Origin: Bacteroidia bacterium
Lineage (GTDB): Bacteria; Bacteroidota; Bacteroidia; Bacteroidales; UBA932
DNA: 61,834 nt
Direction of reading: 5' to 3'
Assembly: GCA_030537315.1 (NCBI GenBank)
Contig: JAUNNZ010000008.1
Span: forward strand, 1 to 61,834
Shown one piece after another: positions 35,756-45,427 of the stretch. Under the pieces are notes generated by a model that was not told where the DNA came from, ran no database searches, and was given only the letters and a program-made list of their open reading frames with translations. A program made the translations under genes and the position numbers. Position 1 is the first letter of the stretch, and the number at the start of each line of letters is the position of its first letter.

Positions 35756-37015
35756 ATGGTCACGTTACTTAAGCACGCTTGTCTGTTGGAACGCGGGAGT
35801 CTGACTCCTGCCGATATTCTGATTGACGACTCCCGTATTGTTGACATCGCAGCCGAGATTGTCCCCTCCAATGATATTGCAACCGTCCATTTGGGCGGTT
35901 GTTTTGTATCATACGGTTTCGCCGACCTGCACGTCCATCTCCGCGAGCCGGGCTTCAGTTCCAAGGAAACCATACGCACCGGATCGCTTGCCGCGGCAGC
36001 CGGCGGATACACCACCGTCTGCGCGATGCCTAACCTGAACCCTGTGCCTGACAGCCCGGAGACCCTTGCCCTCGAGCAGGAAATCATCGACCGTGACGCC
36101 GCGGTGCAGGTGCTGCCTTACGCCTCCATCACAAAGGAACGCAAAGGTCTTGAACTTGTCGATATGGCGGCGATGAAAGGCCGGTGCTGCGCTTTCTCCG
36201 ATGATGGAAGCGGTGTCCAGAGCGAAGGGATGATGCGCGCCGCGATGACTCTGGCAGCGCGCGAGGACTGCATCATCGCCGCGCATTGCGAAGACAACAC
36301 CCTTCTCCACGGAGGATACATACACGACGGACGCTGGTGCGCCGCCCACGGCCACAAGGGGATCTGCTCTGAAAGCGAATGGGGTCAGATCGCCCGCGAC
36401 CTCAAACTCGCGGCGGAGACCGGAGTGCACTATCACGTCTGCCACATTTCGACCAAAGAGAGCGTGGACCTTATCCGCAAGGCCAAGGCAGCCGGCGTGA
36501 ACGTCACCTGCGAGACAGGCCCGCACTATCTCGTCCTTTGCGAGGATGACCTCCGGGAGGACGGGCGCTTCAAGATGAATCCGCCGCTGCGTTCCGCAGA
36601 GGACCGCGCGGCGCTGATAGAGGGCCTGCAGGACGGAACCATCGACGTCATCGCCACTGACCACGCGCCCCATACCGCGGAACAGAAATCACGCGGCCTT
36701 GAAGGCTCTGCCATGGGCATAGTCGGTCTTGAGACGGCATTCCCGGTGCTTTATACGAAACTGGTGAGGACGGGCGTCATCACGCTGGAAAAGCTCGTCG
36801 ACCTTATGTGTGCGGCTCCAAGAAGGATATTCAACCTGGGCGGTTCGCTGGAAGTCGGCCAGGAGGCCAGCCTCACTGTGATCGACCTGAACGCAGGCTA
36901 CAGGATTGACAGCGGTTCCTTCAAGTCTCTCGGCCACTCGACGCCGTTCGATGGCTGGGACGTTTACGGCAAGGTGGTCCGTACGATGTACAGAGGAAAG
37001 TTTATAGAATTATAA
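35756..37015 (+). CDS. pyrC: Dihydroorotase, class I
   Basis: Zinc amidohydrolase that cyclises carbamoyl-aspartate. 419 residues; metal motif DLHVHLREPG (about 60-69), SDDGSGV, HCED, CHIST and the catalytic ATDHAPH are all present, as in Bacillus-type PyrC. The ATG at 35756 gives the expected N-terminus even though a promoter -7 box ends only 7 bp upstream. First gene of an eight-gene cluster; carA follows after 17 bp. Confidence 0.95.
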   Translation: MVTLLKHACLLERGSLTPADILIDDSRIVDIAAEIVPSNDIATVHLGGCFVSYGFADLHVHLREPGFSSKETIRTGSLAAAAGGYTTVCAMPNLNPVPDSPETLALEQEIIDRDAAVQVLPYASITKERKGLELVDMAAMKGRCCAFSDDGSGVQSEGMMRAAMTLAAREDCIIAAHCEDNTLLHGGYIHDGRWCAAHGHKGICSESEWGQIARDLKLAAETGVHYHVCHISTKESVDLIRKAKAAGVNVTCETGPHYLVLCEDDLREDGRFKMNPPLRSAEDRAALIEGLQDGTIDVIATDHAPHTAEQKSRGLEGSAMGIVGLETAFPVLYTKLVRTGVITLEKLVDLMCAAPRRIFNLGGSLEVGQEASLTVIDLNAGYRIDSGSFKSLGHSTPFDGWDVYGKVVRTMYRGKFIEL

Positions 37016-37032
37016 TAGTCAAGGTTTTTGAT

Positions 37033-38115
37033 ATGAAGAGACCTAGTAAGAAATTAGTGCTTGAAAACGGAATGGAGTTCTACGGTATAGGTTTTGGCGC
37101 CGACAACCGCAAGGTCTGCGAAATCGTTTTCAACACTTCGGTGGTGGGTTATCAGGAAATCATTTCCGACCCATCCTATGCCGAACAGATAGTAGTGATG
37201 ACCTATCCCCTCATCGGCAATTACGGTATAACCGATGAGGATTTCGAATCCCGTACACCGTCGATCGGCGGTATCGTCGTGCGCGAATGCTGCGACACGC
37301 CAAGCAACTTCCGCTTCACCAAGACCCTCGAAGAGGAACTTGACGAGCACGGCATCCCTTGCCTGAGCGGCGTGGACACCCGCATGCTCACCAAGGTGAT
37401 CCGCTCCCTCGGCCGCCCTATGGGCGCCATCGTGGAGGCGGAGATGCCGAAGGAAAAAGCTCTCAAGCTTATAGCCTCCACTCCGCGCGCCACCGACCTC
37501 GTGTCGCGCGTCAGCTGCCGCAAGCGCTGGCTGTCCCGTACACCTAACCACACTTACCACGTGGTCGCCGTCGACTGCGGCATCAAGGCAAGCGTGATCA
37601 GGATGCTGAACGAGCGCGGCTGCAACGTCACCATCGTCCCTTATTGCTCTCCGGCCGAAGTCATCCTCGCGTTCAATCCTGACGGGATCCTGTTCTCCAA
37701 CGGCCCCGGCAGCGCCGCTGACGCGCCGGAAGTGGGCAAGCTCTTCAAAGCCCTCAAGGGCAAGAAACCTATATGCGGCATCGGCCTCGGCTGCGAGATA
37801 ATTGCCGACGCGTACGGCGCAAAACTCGTGAAGGAAGGTTGCGGTATCCATGGTGACCATCCGGTGCGCGACCTTGAAAGCAACAGGATCAACATCGCGG
37901 TTCTCAACCAGAGCTTCAGCATCGCCGGCGTGGAAGGCACCAGGCTCAGCGCCACTCACGTGACTGTCCCGGAGGGCAACGTGGTCGGCTTCGAAAATGC
38001 AAAGGACAGGATTTTCGCGGTGCAGTTCCAACTGGAGTCCGCGCCTGGCCCGAAAGACAATGTCGCACTTGTCGACAAGTTCATTAAAATGATGGAGGAC
38101 AATCGCAATGCCTAA
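37033..38115 (+). CDS. carA: Carbamoyl-phosphate synthase small subunit with lost glutaminase triad
   Basis: Normally hydrolyses glutamine and channels NH3 to CarB. 360 residues: N-terminal CPSase-small domain ([11 protein letters not shown]) and C-terminal class I glutaminase-like domain. The domain aligns clearly to E. coli CarA, but the nucleophile motif GICLGHQ reads GIGLGCE (Gly251 for Cys269), the catalytic HPE motif reads QLE (Gln333 for His353, Glu335 kept), and the glutamine-binding NHGF reads NQSF. The frame is intact and codon use matches its neighbours, so it is not a decayed pseudogene. It probably serves as a structural partner of CarB with free ammonia as substrate. Overlaps carB by 8 nt. 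Confidence 0.93.
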   Translation: MKRPSKKLVLENGMEFYGIGFGADNRKVCEIVFNTSVVGYQEIISDPSYAEQIVVMTYPLIGNYGITDEDFESRTPSIGGIVVRECCDTPSNFRFTKTLEEELDEHGIPCLSGVDTRMLTKVIRSLGRPMGAIVEAEMPKEKALKLIASTPRATDLVSRVSCRKRWLSRTPNHTYHVVAVDCGIKASVIRMLNERGCNVTIVPYCSPAEVILAFNPDGILFSNGPGSAADAPEVGKLFKALKGKKPICGIGLGCEIIADAYGAKLVKEGCGIHGDHPVRDLESNRINIAVLNQSFSIAGVEGTRLSATHVTVPEGNVVGFENAKDRIFAVQFQLESAPGPKDNVALVDKFIKMMEDNRNA

Positions 38116-41100
38116 AAGAAAAGATATAAAGAAGGTAATGGTCATCGGCTCCGGTCCTATCGTCATCGGACAGGCCGCTGAATTCGACTATGCAGGCACC
38201 CAGGCCTGCCTGGCGCTCAAGGAGGAAGGTTATCAGGTCATCCTCGTGAACTCCAACCCCGCGACCATCATGACCGACACCCATATGGCCGACAAGGTCT
38301 ATATGGAGCCTCTCAAACTCGAATACGTAGCCAAGATCATCCGCTATGAGCGTCCTGACGCCATCGTTCCGGGCCTCGGCGGACAGACCGGTCTGAACCT
38401 CGCAGTCCAGCTCGCCAAGAAAGGTGTCCTCGAGGAGTGCGGCGTTGAGATCCTCGGAACATCCTTCGAGGGTATCGAGAAGGCCGAGGACCGCGAGCTT
38501 TTCAAGGAACTGTGCATCAGCATAGGCGAGCCCGTCATCCCTTCGGAGATCAGCTACTCGACGGAAGAGGCTGTGGCCATCGCCGAGAAGATCGGGTACC
38601 CTGTGATCCTCCGTCCCGCGTTCACGCTGGGCGGCACCGGCGGCGGCTTCGCTGACAATGAGGACGAACTCCGCGACATGATGCGCAACGCGCTCGCGCT
38701 TTCCCCTGTCCATCAGGTGCTCATCGAAAAGAGCATCAAGGGCTTCAAGGAAATCGAGTTCGAAGTGATGCGCGACAGCAACGACACCGCCATCGCCATC
38801 TGCAGCATGGAGAACATCGATCCGGTCGGCATCCATACAGGCGACTCCATGGTTGTAGCACCTGCACAGACCCTTACCGACAAGGAATACCAGATCCTTC
38901 GCGACAGCGCGCTCCGTCTTATCCGCGCGCTCAAGATCGAAGGCGGCTGCAACGTCCAGTTCGCTCTCGACCCGCTGTCGTTCAACTATTATATCATCGA
39001 GGTCAATCCTCGCGTGTCACGCTCGTCAGCCCTCGCCTCGAAGGCCAGCGGTTTCCCGATTGCTCGCGTCACCGCGAAGATTGCGGTCGGCCTGACCCTC
39101 GACGAGATTACCATCGCCGCCTGCCCGGCCTGCACCGAACCTGCCATTGACTATGTCGTCACGAAGGTCGCCCGTTTCCCGTTCGACAAGTTCAGCGAGG
39201 CATCCAACGAGCTCGGCACCCAGATGAAGGCTACCGGCGAGGTCATGAGCATAGGCCGCACTCTCGAAGAGAGCTGGCTCAAGGCAGTCCGCTCCCTCGA
39301 ATCCGGCTGCTGCCATATGCACAAGAAGAAATTCGACGACTGGACAGAGGAGCAGCTGCTTGACTATATCTCCACTCCTACTGACGACCGCGTTCATGCG
39401 ATCGCACAGCTCCTGCGTCTCCGCATCGACCTTTCCCGCATATACGACCGCACGAAGATCGACATGCTCTTCCTCGAGAAGATTTACAACATAATCCGCA
39501 TGGAGCGTACCGTCAAGGCTTCTCCTAAGGATGCCGGCGTGCTTCGTGAAGCGAAGAGGATGGGCTTCGGCGACAAGTTCATCGGTGAACTCTGGGGTAT
39601 GACAGAGGCGGAAGTCACCCGCATGCGTTATGCCAACGGCATAGTTCCCGTATATAAGATGATCGATTCCTGCGCCGGGGAATTCGACACGTACGTCCCT
39701 TATTTCTACTCTACATACGAGCAGGAGAACGAATCTGTCAGGAGTGACAGGAAGAAGATACTCGTCCTCGGCTCCGGACCTATCCGCATCGGCCAGGGCG
39801 TGGAGTTCGATTACTCTACGGTACATGCCATCTGGGCTATCCGCGAAGCCGGCTTCGAGGCGATAATCATCAACAACAACCCTGAAACGGTTTCAACCGA
39901 CTACACAATCTCCGACAAGCTCTACTTCGAGCCTCTCACGGTCGAGAACGTGATGGACGTCATCAATCTTGAGAAACCTGACGGAGTCATTGTCACCCTC
40001 GGCGGACAGACCGCGATCAACCTCGCCAACCCTCTGGCCGAGTTCGATGTCCCTATCATAGGAACCGGCCTCCAGGCCATAGACAATGCCGAAGACCGCA
40101 AGCTCTTCGAGGCGATCATGCGCAAGACCGGCATCCCTCAGCCTAAGGCGAAGGCAGTGACCAACGTCGAGGACGGTGTGGCTGCCGCGGCCGAAATCGG
40201 CTATCCGGTACTCGTCCGCCCGAGCTTCGTGCTCGGCGGCCGCGCGATGATGATCGTGGGCAATGAAGAGACTCTCCGCCACTACCTGCACAATGCCGTT
40301 GAGGTCAACGAGAATTCGCCTGTCCTCGTCGACAAGTACATTATGGGCAAGGAAACGGAAGTCGACGCCATCTGCGACGGCAAGGATGTGTTCATCCCTG
40401 CCATAATGGAGCACGTCGAGCGCACCGGTATCCACTCGGGCGACAGCATAAGCGTATATCCTTCCTTCAGCCTCAGCGAGAAGGTCAAGAAGCAGATCAT
40501 CGACGATACCGTGAAACTCGGCCTCGAGATAGGCATCGTCGGTCTATACAATATCCAGTTCATCGTCGACCCTAATGACGATGTCTACGTGATAGAGGTG
40601 AACCCGCGTTCTTCACGTACCGTTCCTTTCATCTCCAAGTCAACCGGAATACCTATGGCGAAGATCGCCACTATGGTTATGCTCGGACATTCACTGAAGG
40701 ATCAGGGCATCAACGAGGTTTACTTCCCTGAGCGCAAGCGCCATTTCGTGAAGACCCCTGCCTTCTCATTCGGAAAGATCAAGGGTATCGACACATATCT
40801 TTCTCCTGAGATGAAGTCAACCGGCGAGGCCATCGGATATGATGACTCCCTTACCAGGGCGCTCTACAAGTCGCTCCAGGCTTCCGGACTCGACGTCAAG
40901 GCCTACGGCACCGTGCTCGTCACGCTTGCCGACGGCACAAAGGAGGAGGCCCTTCCTCTCATCCGCCGCTTCTATAACCTCGGCTTCAACATCGAGGCAA
41001 CCAAGGGAACGGCCAAGTTCCTCAAGGAGAACGGAATCAGGACCAGAACTCTGAAGAAGATCAGCCAGGGCAGCGACGATATCGCCCAGTCTCTCCGCAA

Positions 41101-41296
41101 GGGTCACGTGAGCTATGTCATCAACACCATCGACGTGAACCAGAAGAGTTCGCACCTCGACGGATATGAGATCCGCCGCACTGCGGTCGAGAACAATGTG
41201 ACCACATTCACTGCTCTCGAGACGGTGCGCGTGCTTCTCGACGTGCTCGAGGAAATCACCCTCGGTATTTCAACAATAGACGCTGAATACAAATAA
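38108..41296 (+). CDS. carB: Carbamoyl-phosphate synthase large subunit
   Basis: Makes carbamoyl phosphate from bicarbonate, ATP and NH3. 1062 residues, close to the E. coli length. Two homologous ATP-grasp halves (starting [17 protein letters not shown] and [17 protein letters not shown]), with [16 protein letters not shown] and [16 protein letters not shown] in the two active sites, and a C-terminal MGS-like allosteric domain (about 925-1062). Both halves look catalytically intact, in contrast to CarA. Confidence 0.96.
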   Translation: MPKRKDIKKVMVIGSGPIVIGQAAEFDYAGTQACLALKEEGYQVILVNSNPATIMTDTHMADKVYMEPLKLEYVAKIIRYERPDAIVPGLGGQTGLNLAVQLAKKGVLEECGVEILGTSFEGIEKAEDRELFKELCISIGEPVIPSEISYSTEEAVAIAEKIGYPVILRPAFTLGGTGGGFADNEDELRDMMRNALALSPVHQVLIEKSIKGFKEIEFEVMRDSNDTAIAICSMENIDPVGIHTGDSMVVAPAQTLTDKEYQILRDSALRLIRALKIEGGCNVQFALDPLSFNYYIIEVNPRVSRSSALASKASGFPIARVTAKIAVGLTLDEITIAACPACTEPAIDYVVTKVARFPFDKFSEASNELGTQMKATGEVMSIGRTLEESWLKAVRSLESGCCHMHKKKFDDWTEEQLLDYISTPTDDRVHAIAQLLRLRIDLSRIYDRTKIDMLFLEKIYNIIRMERTVKASPKDAGVLREAKRMGFGDKFIGELWGMTEAEVTRMRYANGIVPVYKMIDSCAGEFDTYVPYFYSTYEQENESVRSDRKKILVLGSGPIRIGQGVEFDYSTVHAIWAIREAGFEAIIINNNPETVSTDYTISDKLYFEPLTVENVMDVINLEKPDGVIVTLGGQTAINLANPLAEFDVPIIGTGLQAIDNAEDRKLFEAIMRKTGIPQPKAKAVTNVEDGVAAAAEIGYPVLVRPSFVLGGRAMMIVGNEETLRHYLHNAVEVNENSPVLVDKYIMGKETEVDAICDGKDVFIPAIMEHVERTGIHSGDSISVYPSFSLSEKVKKQIIDDTVKLGLEIGIVGLYNIQFIVDPNDDVYVIEVNPRSSRTVPFISKSTGIPMAKIATMVMLGHSLKDQGINEVYFPERKRHFVKTPAFSFGKIKGIDTYLSPEMKSTGEAIGYDDSLTRALYKSLQASGLDVKAYGTVLVTLADGTKEEALPLIRRFYNLGFNIEATKGTAKFLKENGIRTRTLKKISQGSDDIAQSLRKGHVSYVINTIDVNQKSSHLDGYEIRRTAVENNVTTFTALETVRVLLDVLEEITLGISTIDAEYK

Positions 41297-42033
41297 TGGA
41301 GAAACGCCTTTTTACAATCACTGCGAACACTTTGGTCGCCCGCGACACCTACAGGCTGCGCCTGGAGGCCGTGGAACCGGGATTCGTCTTCTCCGGCGAG
41401 TTCGTGGACATAGCGATTGAAGGGTTTTATCTCCGCCGTCCGATTTCAGTCTGCGACTGCGGTCCGGGCTGGATCGAACTGTATTACAAGGTCGTCGGCG
41501 AAGGGACGAAAGTCCTGGCCGGGGCTGAAGCGGGCTCGAGACTCGAGCTGCTGACGGGCCTTGGCCACGGTTTCGACCCGTCTGCGACGGAAAAGGCCGC
41601 GCTGCTTGCAGCCGGCGGCCTCGGGGCTGCGCCGCTGTATCTTCTTGCCAGGGAACTCAAGGCCCGGGGCAAGAAGGTCTCCGTTGTCCTTGGTTTCAAC
41701 AAGGCGGACGAGATTGTACTGCTTGATGAGTTCCGCGCTCTCTGCGATGAGGTGGAGGTTGCCACGATGGACGGCTCCGTGGGAGTGAAAGGATTTGTCA
41801 CGGACGCCATCGCGAAGATGGAGCCTGAATATGATTATTTCTATACTTGCGGACCTATGGTGATGATGAAGGCGGTCTGCGGTGTTTTGAAAGGCGGCGG
41901 CGAGGCCAGCCTCGAGGAGAGGATGGGCTGCGGCGCCGGCTTCTGCTACGGATGCAGCTGCAAGACCATGGTGGGAACAAAGCGCATCTGCAAGGACGGA
42001 CCTGTATTCAAGAAGGAGGACATCATATGGTAA
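41296..42033 (+). CDS. pyrK: Dihydroorotate dehydrogenase electron transfer subunit
   Basis: FAD and 2Fe-2S subunit that lets type 1B PyrD use NAD+. 245 residues: FAD-binding barrel (LRRPISVCD), NAD domain (AAGGLGAAPLYLLA), and C-terminal cluster motif CGAGFCYGCSCK...C. Overlaps carB by one base and pyrD by 7. Confidence 0.94.
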   Translation: MEKRLFTITANTLVARDTYRLRLEAVEPGFVFSGEFVDIAIEGFYLRRPISVCDCGPGWIELYYKVVGEGTKVLAGAEAGSRLELLTGLGHGFDPSATEKAALLAAGGLGAAPLYLLARELKARGKKVSVVLGFNKADEIVLLDEFRALCDEVEVATMDGSVGVKGFVTDAIAKMEPEYDYFYTCGPMVMMKAVCGVLKGGGEASLEERMGCGAGFCYGCSCKTMVGTKRICKDGPVFKKEDIIW

Positions 42034-42938
42034 AGGACCTTTCTGTCAATCTTTGCGGGATACGCTTTGCAAACCCTGTCGTGCCGGCAAGCGGCACCTT
42101 CGGTTTCGGCGTCGAACTGGCTGACACGTTCGACCTGAATCTGCTCGGTGGCATTTCCCTGAAGGGCACGACGGCCGAAGCGCGCTTCGGCAACCCGACT
42201 CCGCGCATTGCGGAGTGCCCCGGCGGAATGATCAATTCAGTAGGCCTCCAGAACCCGGGCATCGACGCCCTGGTGGGGGAGAAGGTCCCTGCATTGAGGA
42301 AAGTCTATGGGGGAGTGGTCATCGCCAACATAAGCGGGTTCTCGCTGGATGAATATGTGAAATGTTGCGCCGCGGCTGACGCCTGTGAGGGCGTTGACAT
42401 CATAGAGGTCAACGTCTCCTGTCCTAACGTGCACAACGGAGGGATGGCCTTCGGCACTAGTGCAGCTTCTGCGGCGGAGGTCACGGCGGCAGTCAAGAAA
42501 GTCTGCCGCAAACCGGTCTTCGTGAAACTCAGCCCGAACGTTACGGATATAGTGGAGATCGCCCGCGCCTGTGAGGATGCCGGGGCGGACGGACTGACGC
42601 TGGTGAACACTTTCCTGGGCATGCGCATCGACATCAAGAAGCGCCAGCCGGTAATCGCCAACAAGATGGGCGGATTTTCCGGCAGGGCGGTGTTCCCGAT
42701 TGCGCTGAGAATGGTATATCAGGTTGCCCACGCGTGCAGGATTCCGGTTATGGGATGCGGCGGAGTGGCTTCCGCGCGGGATGTGGTGGAGATGATGATG
42801 GCGGGTGCCGCCGCCGTGCAGGTAGGCGCGGAGAACCTGCGCAACCCGATGGCTTGTCCGGAGATTGTCGCGGAACTGCCTTCGGTCATGGAAGAACTTG
42901 GAATTGAAAAACTTACAGATATTGTCGGAATAGTATGA
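42027..42938 (+). CDS. pyrD: Dihydroorotate dehydrogenase, type 1B catalytic subunit
   Basis: Oxidises dihydroorotate to orotate with FMN. 303 residues from the ATG at 42027, which has a strong AAGGAGG just upstream inside pyrK. Active-site Cys in [22 protein letters not shown], and C-terminal [26 protein letters not shown]-phosphate region. Paired with pyrK, so NAD-linked. Confidence 0.95.
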   Translation: MVKDLSVNLCGIRFANPVVPASGTFGFGVELADTFDLNLLGGISLKGTTAEARFGNPTPRIAECPGGMINSVGLQNPGIDALVGEKVPALRKVYGGVVIANISGFSLDEYVKCCAAADACEGVDIIEVNVSCPNVHNGGMAFGTSAASAAEVTAAVKKVCRKPVFVKLSPNVTDIVEIARACEDAGADGLTLVNTFLGMRIDIKKRQPVIANKMGGFSGRAVFPIALRMVYQVAHACRIPVMGCGGVASARDVVEMMMAGAAAVQVGAENLRNPMACPEIVAELPSVMEELGIEKLTDIVGIV

Positions 42939-43645
42939 AAGATGTCATCATAGCCTGCGACTTCAGCAGCAGGGAAGCGACGCTTGAGTTCCTCGACAAG
43001 TTTACGGAGAGGAAACCATTTGTCAAGATTGGTATGGAACTGTTCTATGCAGAGGGCCCGGAGATTGTCCGTGAAATCAAGAAACGCGGTCACAAGATTT
43101 TCCTCGACCTTAAACTTCACGACATTCCCAATACCGTCAGAAAGGCGATGAAGGTGCTGTCAGGACTTGACGTTGACATGACCAACGTCCACGCTGCCGG
43201 TACCATTGAAATGATGAAGGCCGCCATAGAAGGACTTACGCGCCCGGACGGAACGAGGCCGCTGCTCATCGCGGTGACACAGCTCACTTCAACCTCGGAG
43301 GAGCGTATGCGCGGCGAACTGCTTATCAATGCAGGAATCGGCGAGACTATAGTGAAATATGCCTCCAATGCCGCGGAAGCCGGTCTGGACGGCGTAGTCT
43401 GCTCTCCGCTTGAGGCGGGAATGGTGAAAGAGGCCTGCGGAGCAGGCTTCATGGCCGTCACCCCGGGCATCCGCTTCGCGGACGCCGCGGCAGACGACCA
43501 GGTGCGCATCACCACACCTCTCCGCGCCCGTGAGATCGGCTCGGACTTCATTGTGGTCGGCCGCCCTATCACCGCAGCCGCAGACCCTGTGGCAGCCTAT
43601 AACAGATGTATAGATGAATTCGTATATGGAAAAACTGATTGCTAA
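42935..43645 (+). CDS. pyrF: Orotidine 5'-phosphate decarboxylase, type 1
   Basis: Makes UMP from OMP. 236 residues with the Lys-Asp catalytic cluster in [12 protein letters not shown]. It is the short, Bacillus-like form; from memory, Bacteroides usually has a longer type. Coupled to pyrD by a 4-nt ATGA overlap. Confidence 0.95.
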   Translation: MKDVIIACDFSSREATLEFLDKFTERKPFVKIGMELFYAEGPEIVREIKKRGHKIFLDLKLHDIPNTVRKAMKVLSGLDVDMTNVHAAGTIEMMKAAIEGLTRPDGTRPLLIAVTQLTSTSEERMRGELLINAGIGETIVKYASNAAEAGLDGVVCSPLEAGMVKEACGAGFMAVTPGIRFADAAADDQVRITTPLRAREIGSDFIVVGRPITAAADPVAAYNRCIDEFVYGKTDC

Positions 43646-44255
43646 AGAATTGCTGTCTATCGGCGCTGTCTTCCTGAGACCGGAAGAACCGTTCACCTGG
43701 GCGAGCGGTATCAAGAGCCCTATCTATTGCGACAACCGTCTGACATTGTCAGCGCCTTCAGTCCGTGAGAAGATCGAGGCAGGCCTTGCAGAGCTTGTGC
43801 GCAAGAACTTCCCTTCCTGCGAGATGCTTATGGGAACTTCTACTGCTGGCATTGCACACGCTGCCATCACTGCTACCATACTGAATATGCCTATGGGCTA
43901 TGTCCGTGGCGAGGCCAAGACTCATGGACGCACGAACCGAATCGAGGGCAGAATGCCGAAGGGTACCAAGGTCGTTGTCGTAGAGGACCTGATCTCTACG
44001 GGCGGCAGTGCTATTGAAGTCGTCGAGGCCCTTCGCGAAGAGGGGGCCGAGGTGCTCGGCATCGTGAGCATCTTCACTTACGGAATGAAACGCGGTCTTG
44101 AGAGAATCGCTGCGGCAAATACGGTGAATCATTCGTTGAGCAACCTTGACGCGCTGGTTGAAGTTGCGGCGGAGGAAGGTTACATTGCAGGGGAGTGGAA
44201 GGACAGGATTCTTGCGTTCCGCAACAACCCTTCAGATGAAAGTTGGATCAAATAA
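43626..44255 (+). CDS. pyrE: Orotate phosphoribosyltransferase
   Basis: Transfers ribose-5-phosphate from PRPP to orotate. 209 residues; [26 protein letters not shown], and the PRPP loop [14 protein letters not shown]. The ATG at 43626 is preferred to one 12 nt upstream because it gives the family N-terminus ([10 protein letters not shown]). Overlaps the pyrF end by 20 nt. Confidence 0.95.
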   Translation: MEKLIAKELLSIGAVFLRPEEPFTWASGIKSPIYCDNRLTLSAPSVREKIEAGLAELVRKNFPSCEMLMGTSTAGIAHAAITATILNMPMGYVRGEAKTHGRTNRIEGRMPKGTKVVVVEDLISTGGSAIEVVEALREEGAEVLGIVSIFTYGMKRGLERIAAANTVNHSLSNLDALVEVAAEEGYIAGEWKDRILAFRNNPSDESWIK

Positions 44256-44267
44256 ACACAATAGGTT

Positions 44268-45347
44268 ATGAAGCATCTTATCGACCCGATGGATCTCACC
44301 AAGCAGGAAACTGACGAGATCATCTCCCTTGCTCAGGACATCATTGCCCATCGCGAACGCTACCAGGGCAGCATGTCACACCACAAACTGGCGACTCTTT
44401 TCTATGAGCCGAGCACCAGAACCCGTTTGAGCTTCACGTCTGCGATGATGGAACTTGGCGGCAATGTGCTTGGATTCTCTGATGCACGTAATACTTCTGT
44501 CAGCAAGGGCGAGACCGTTCAGGATACGGTCCGCGTGGTCGGGTGTTTCTCCGACGTCATAGCAATGCGCCATTACATCGAAGGTGCACAGCTTTATGCG
44601 TCAGAGGTTTCTCGCGTTCCAATCATCAACGCAGGCGACGGAAGCCACAGCCATCCGACCCAGACCCTGACCGATCTCCTCACCATCACCCGTGAGCTCG
44701 GAAAGGTAGACGGCATCACAATCGGCTTCTGTGGTGACCTCCGTTTCGGACGCACCGTGCATTCCCTGATCAAGGCGCTCACCCGTTACAATGACGTCAA
44801 GATCGTGCTGATCGCTCCGGATGAGCTCAAGCTTCCTGATTACATCAAGCACGATGTCTGCGACAAGTGCGGTCTTCCATACCGTGAGGTTTCGACGATG
44901 GAAGAGGTGATGCCGGAACTTGATATCCTGTATATGACCCGTGTGCAGAAGGAGCGTTTCCTCGACGAGGATGAGTTCGACCGCGTAAAGGACTGCTTCG
45001 TGCTCGATTCAGCCAAGATGGCTCTCGCCAAGAAGAAGATGGCCGTCCTACACCCGCTTCCACGTGTGAACGAGATCCTTACCGAAGTCGATGATGACCC
45101 TCGCGCCGCTTATTTCCGCCAGGTCGAGAACGGTAAGTTCGTCCGTGAAGCCCTTATCGTCAAGCTTCTCGAGTGGAAGGATGACCCTGCACACCAGATG
45201 CCACAGCAGGACACTGCGGTTTATGACGAGACCCTCCACTGCAACAACTCAAAGTGCATCTGCAACAACGAGCACGCTCCTCACAAATTCCGCCTCGCCG
45301 ACAACGGCACCCTGCGCTGCTGGTACTGCGACCATAAGGTGAAATAG
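44268..45347 (+). CDS. pyrB: Aspartate carbamoyltransferase fused to a PyrI-type zinc domain
   Basis: Condenses carbamoyl phosphate with aspartate. Residues 1-310 are a full catalytic chain (STRTRLSF, HPTQTLTDLLTI, LHPLPRVNEI). The last 45 or so residues form a zinc ribbon with Cys325-x4-Cys330-x20-Cys351-x2-Cys354; CNNSKCICNNE and LRCWYC resemble the zinc part of E. coli PyrI (CPNSNC, LKCKYC). The nucleotide-binding allosteric domain of PyrI is absent, and no separate pyrI is in the window. The tail may let catalytic trimers associate without CTP/ATP control. Last gene of the pyr cluster, 12 bp after pyrE. Confidence 0.93.
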   Translation: MKHLIDPMDLTKQETDEIISLAQDIIAHRERYQGSMSHHKLATLFYEPSTRTRLSFTSAMMELGGNVLGFSDARNTSVSKGETVQDTVRVVGCFSDVIAMRHYIEGAQLYASEVSRVPIINAGDGSHSHPTQTLTDLLTITRELGKVDGITIGFCGDLRFGRTVHSLIKALTRYNDVKIVLIAPDELKLPDYIKHDVCDKCGLPYREVSTMEEVMPELDILYMTRVQKERFLDEDEFDRVKDCFVLDSAKMALAKKKMAVLHPLPRVNEILTEVDDDPRAAYFRQVENGKFVREALIVKLLEWKDDPAHQMPQQDTAVYDETLHCNNSKCICNNEHAPHKFRLADNGTLRCWYCDHKVK

Positions 45348-45427
45348 AGCGTGACGCCGGTCATGCGGAATGTCTATTTGCCGGAGAGCTGATTCTGTTT
45401 GTCGGGCGGAGCCCGCAACGTGGCGCG
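45348..45427. other. Convergent intergenic region between pyrB and GH43
   Basis: 80 bp with a short GC hairpin CGGGC-GGA-GCCCG (45403-45415) lacking a clear T-run on either side. A weak terminator at best; nothing else recognised. Confidence 0.25.

Noticed and set aside
37033-38115. CarA as a sequencing-error artefact
   Set aside because: Several separate catalytic and binding positions are changed by substitutions at distant sites with the frame intact, which single base errors would not produce.
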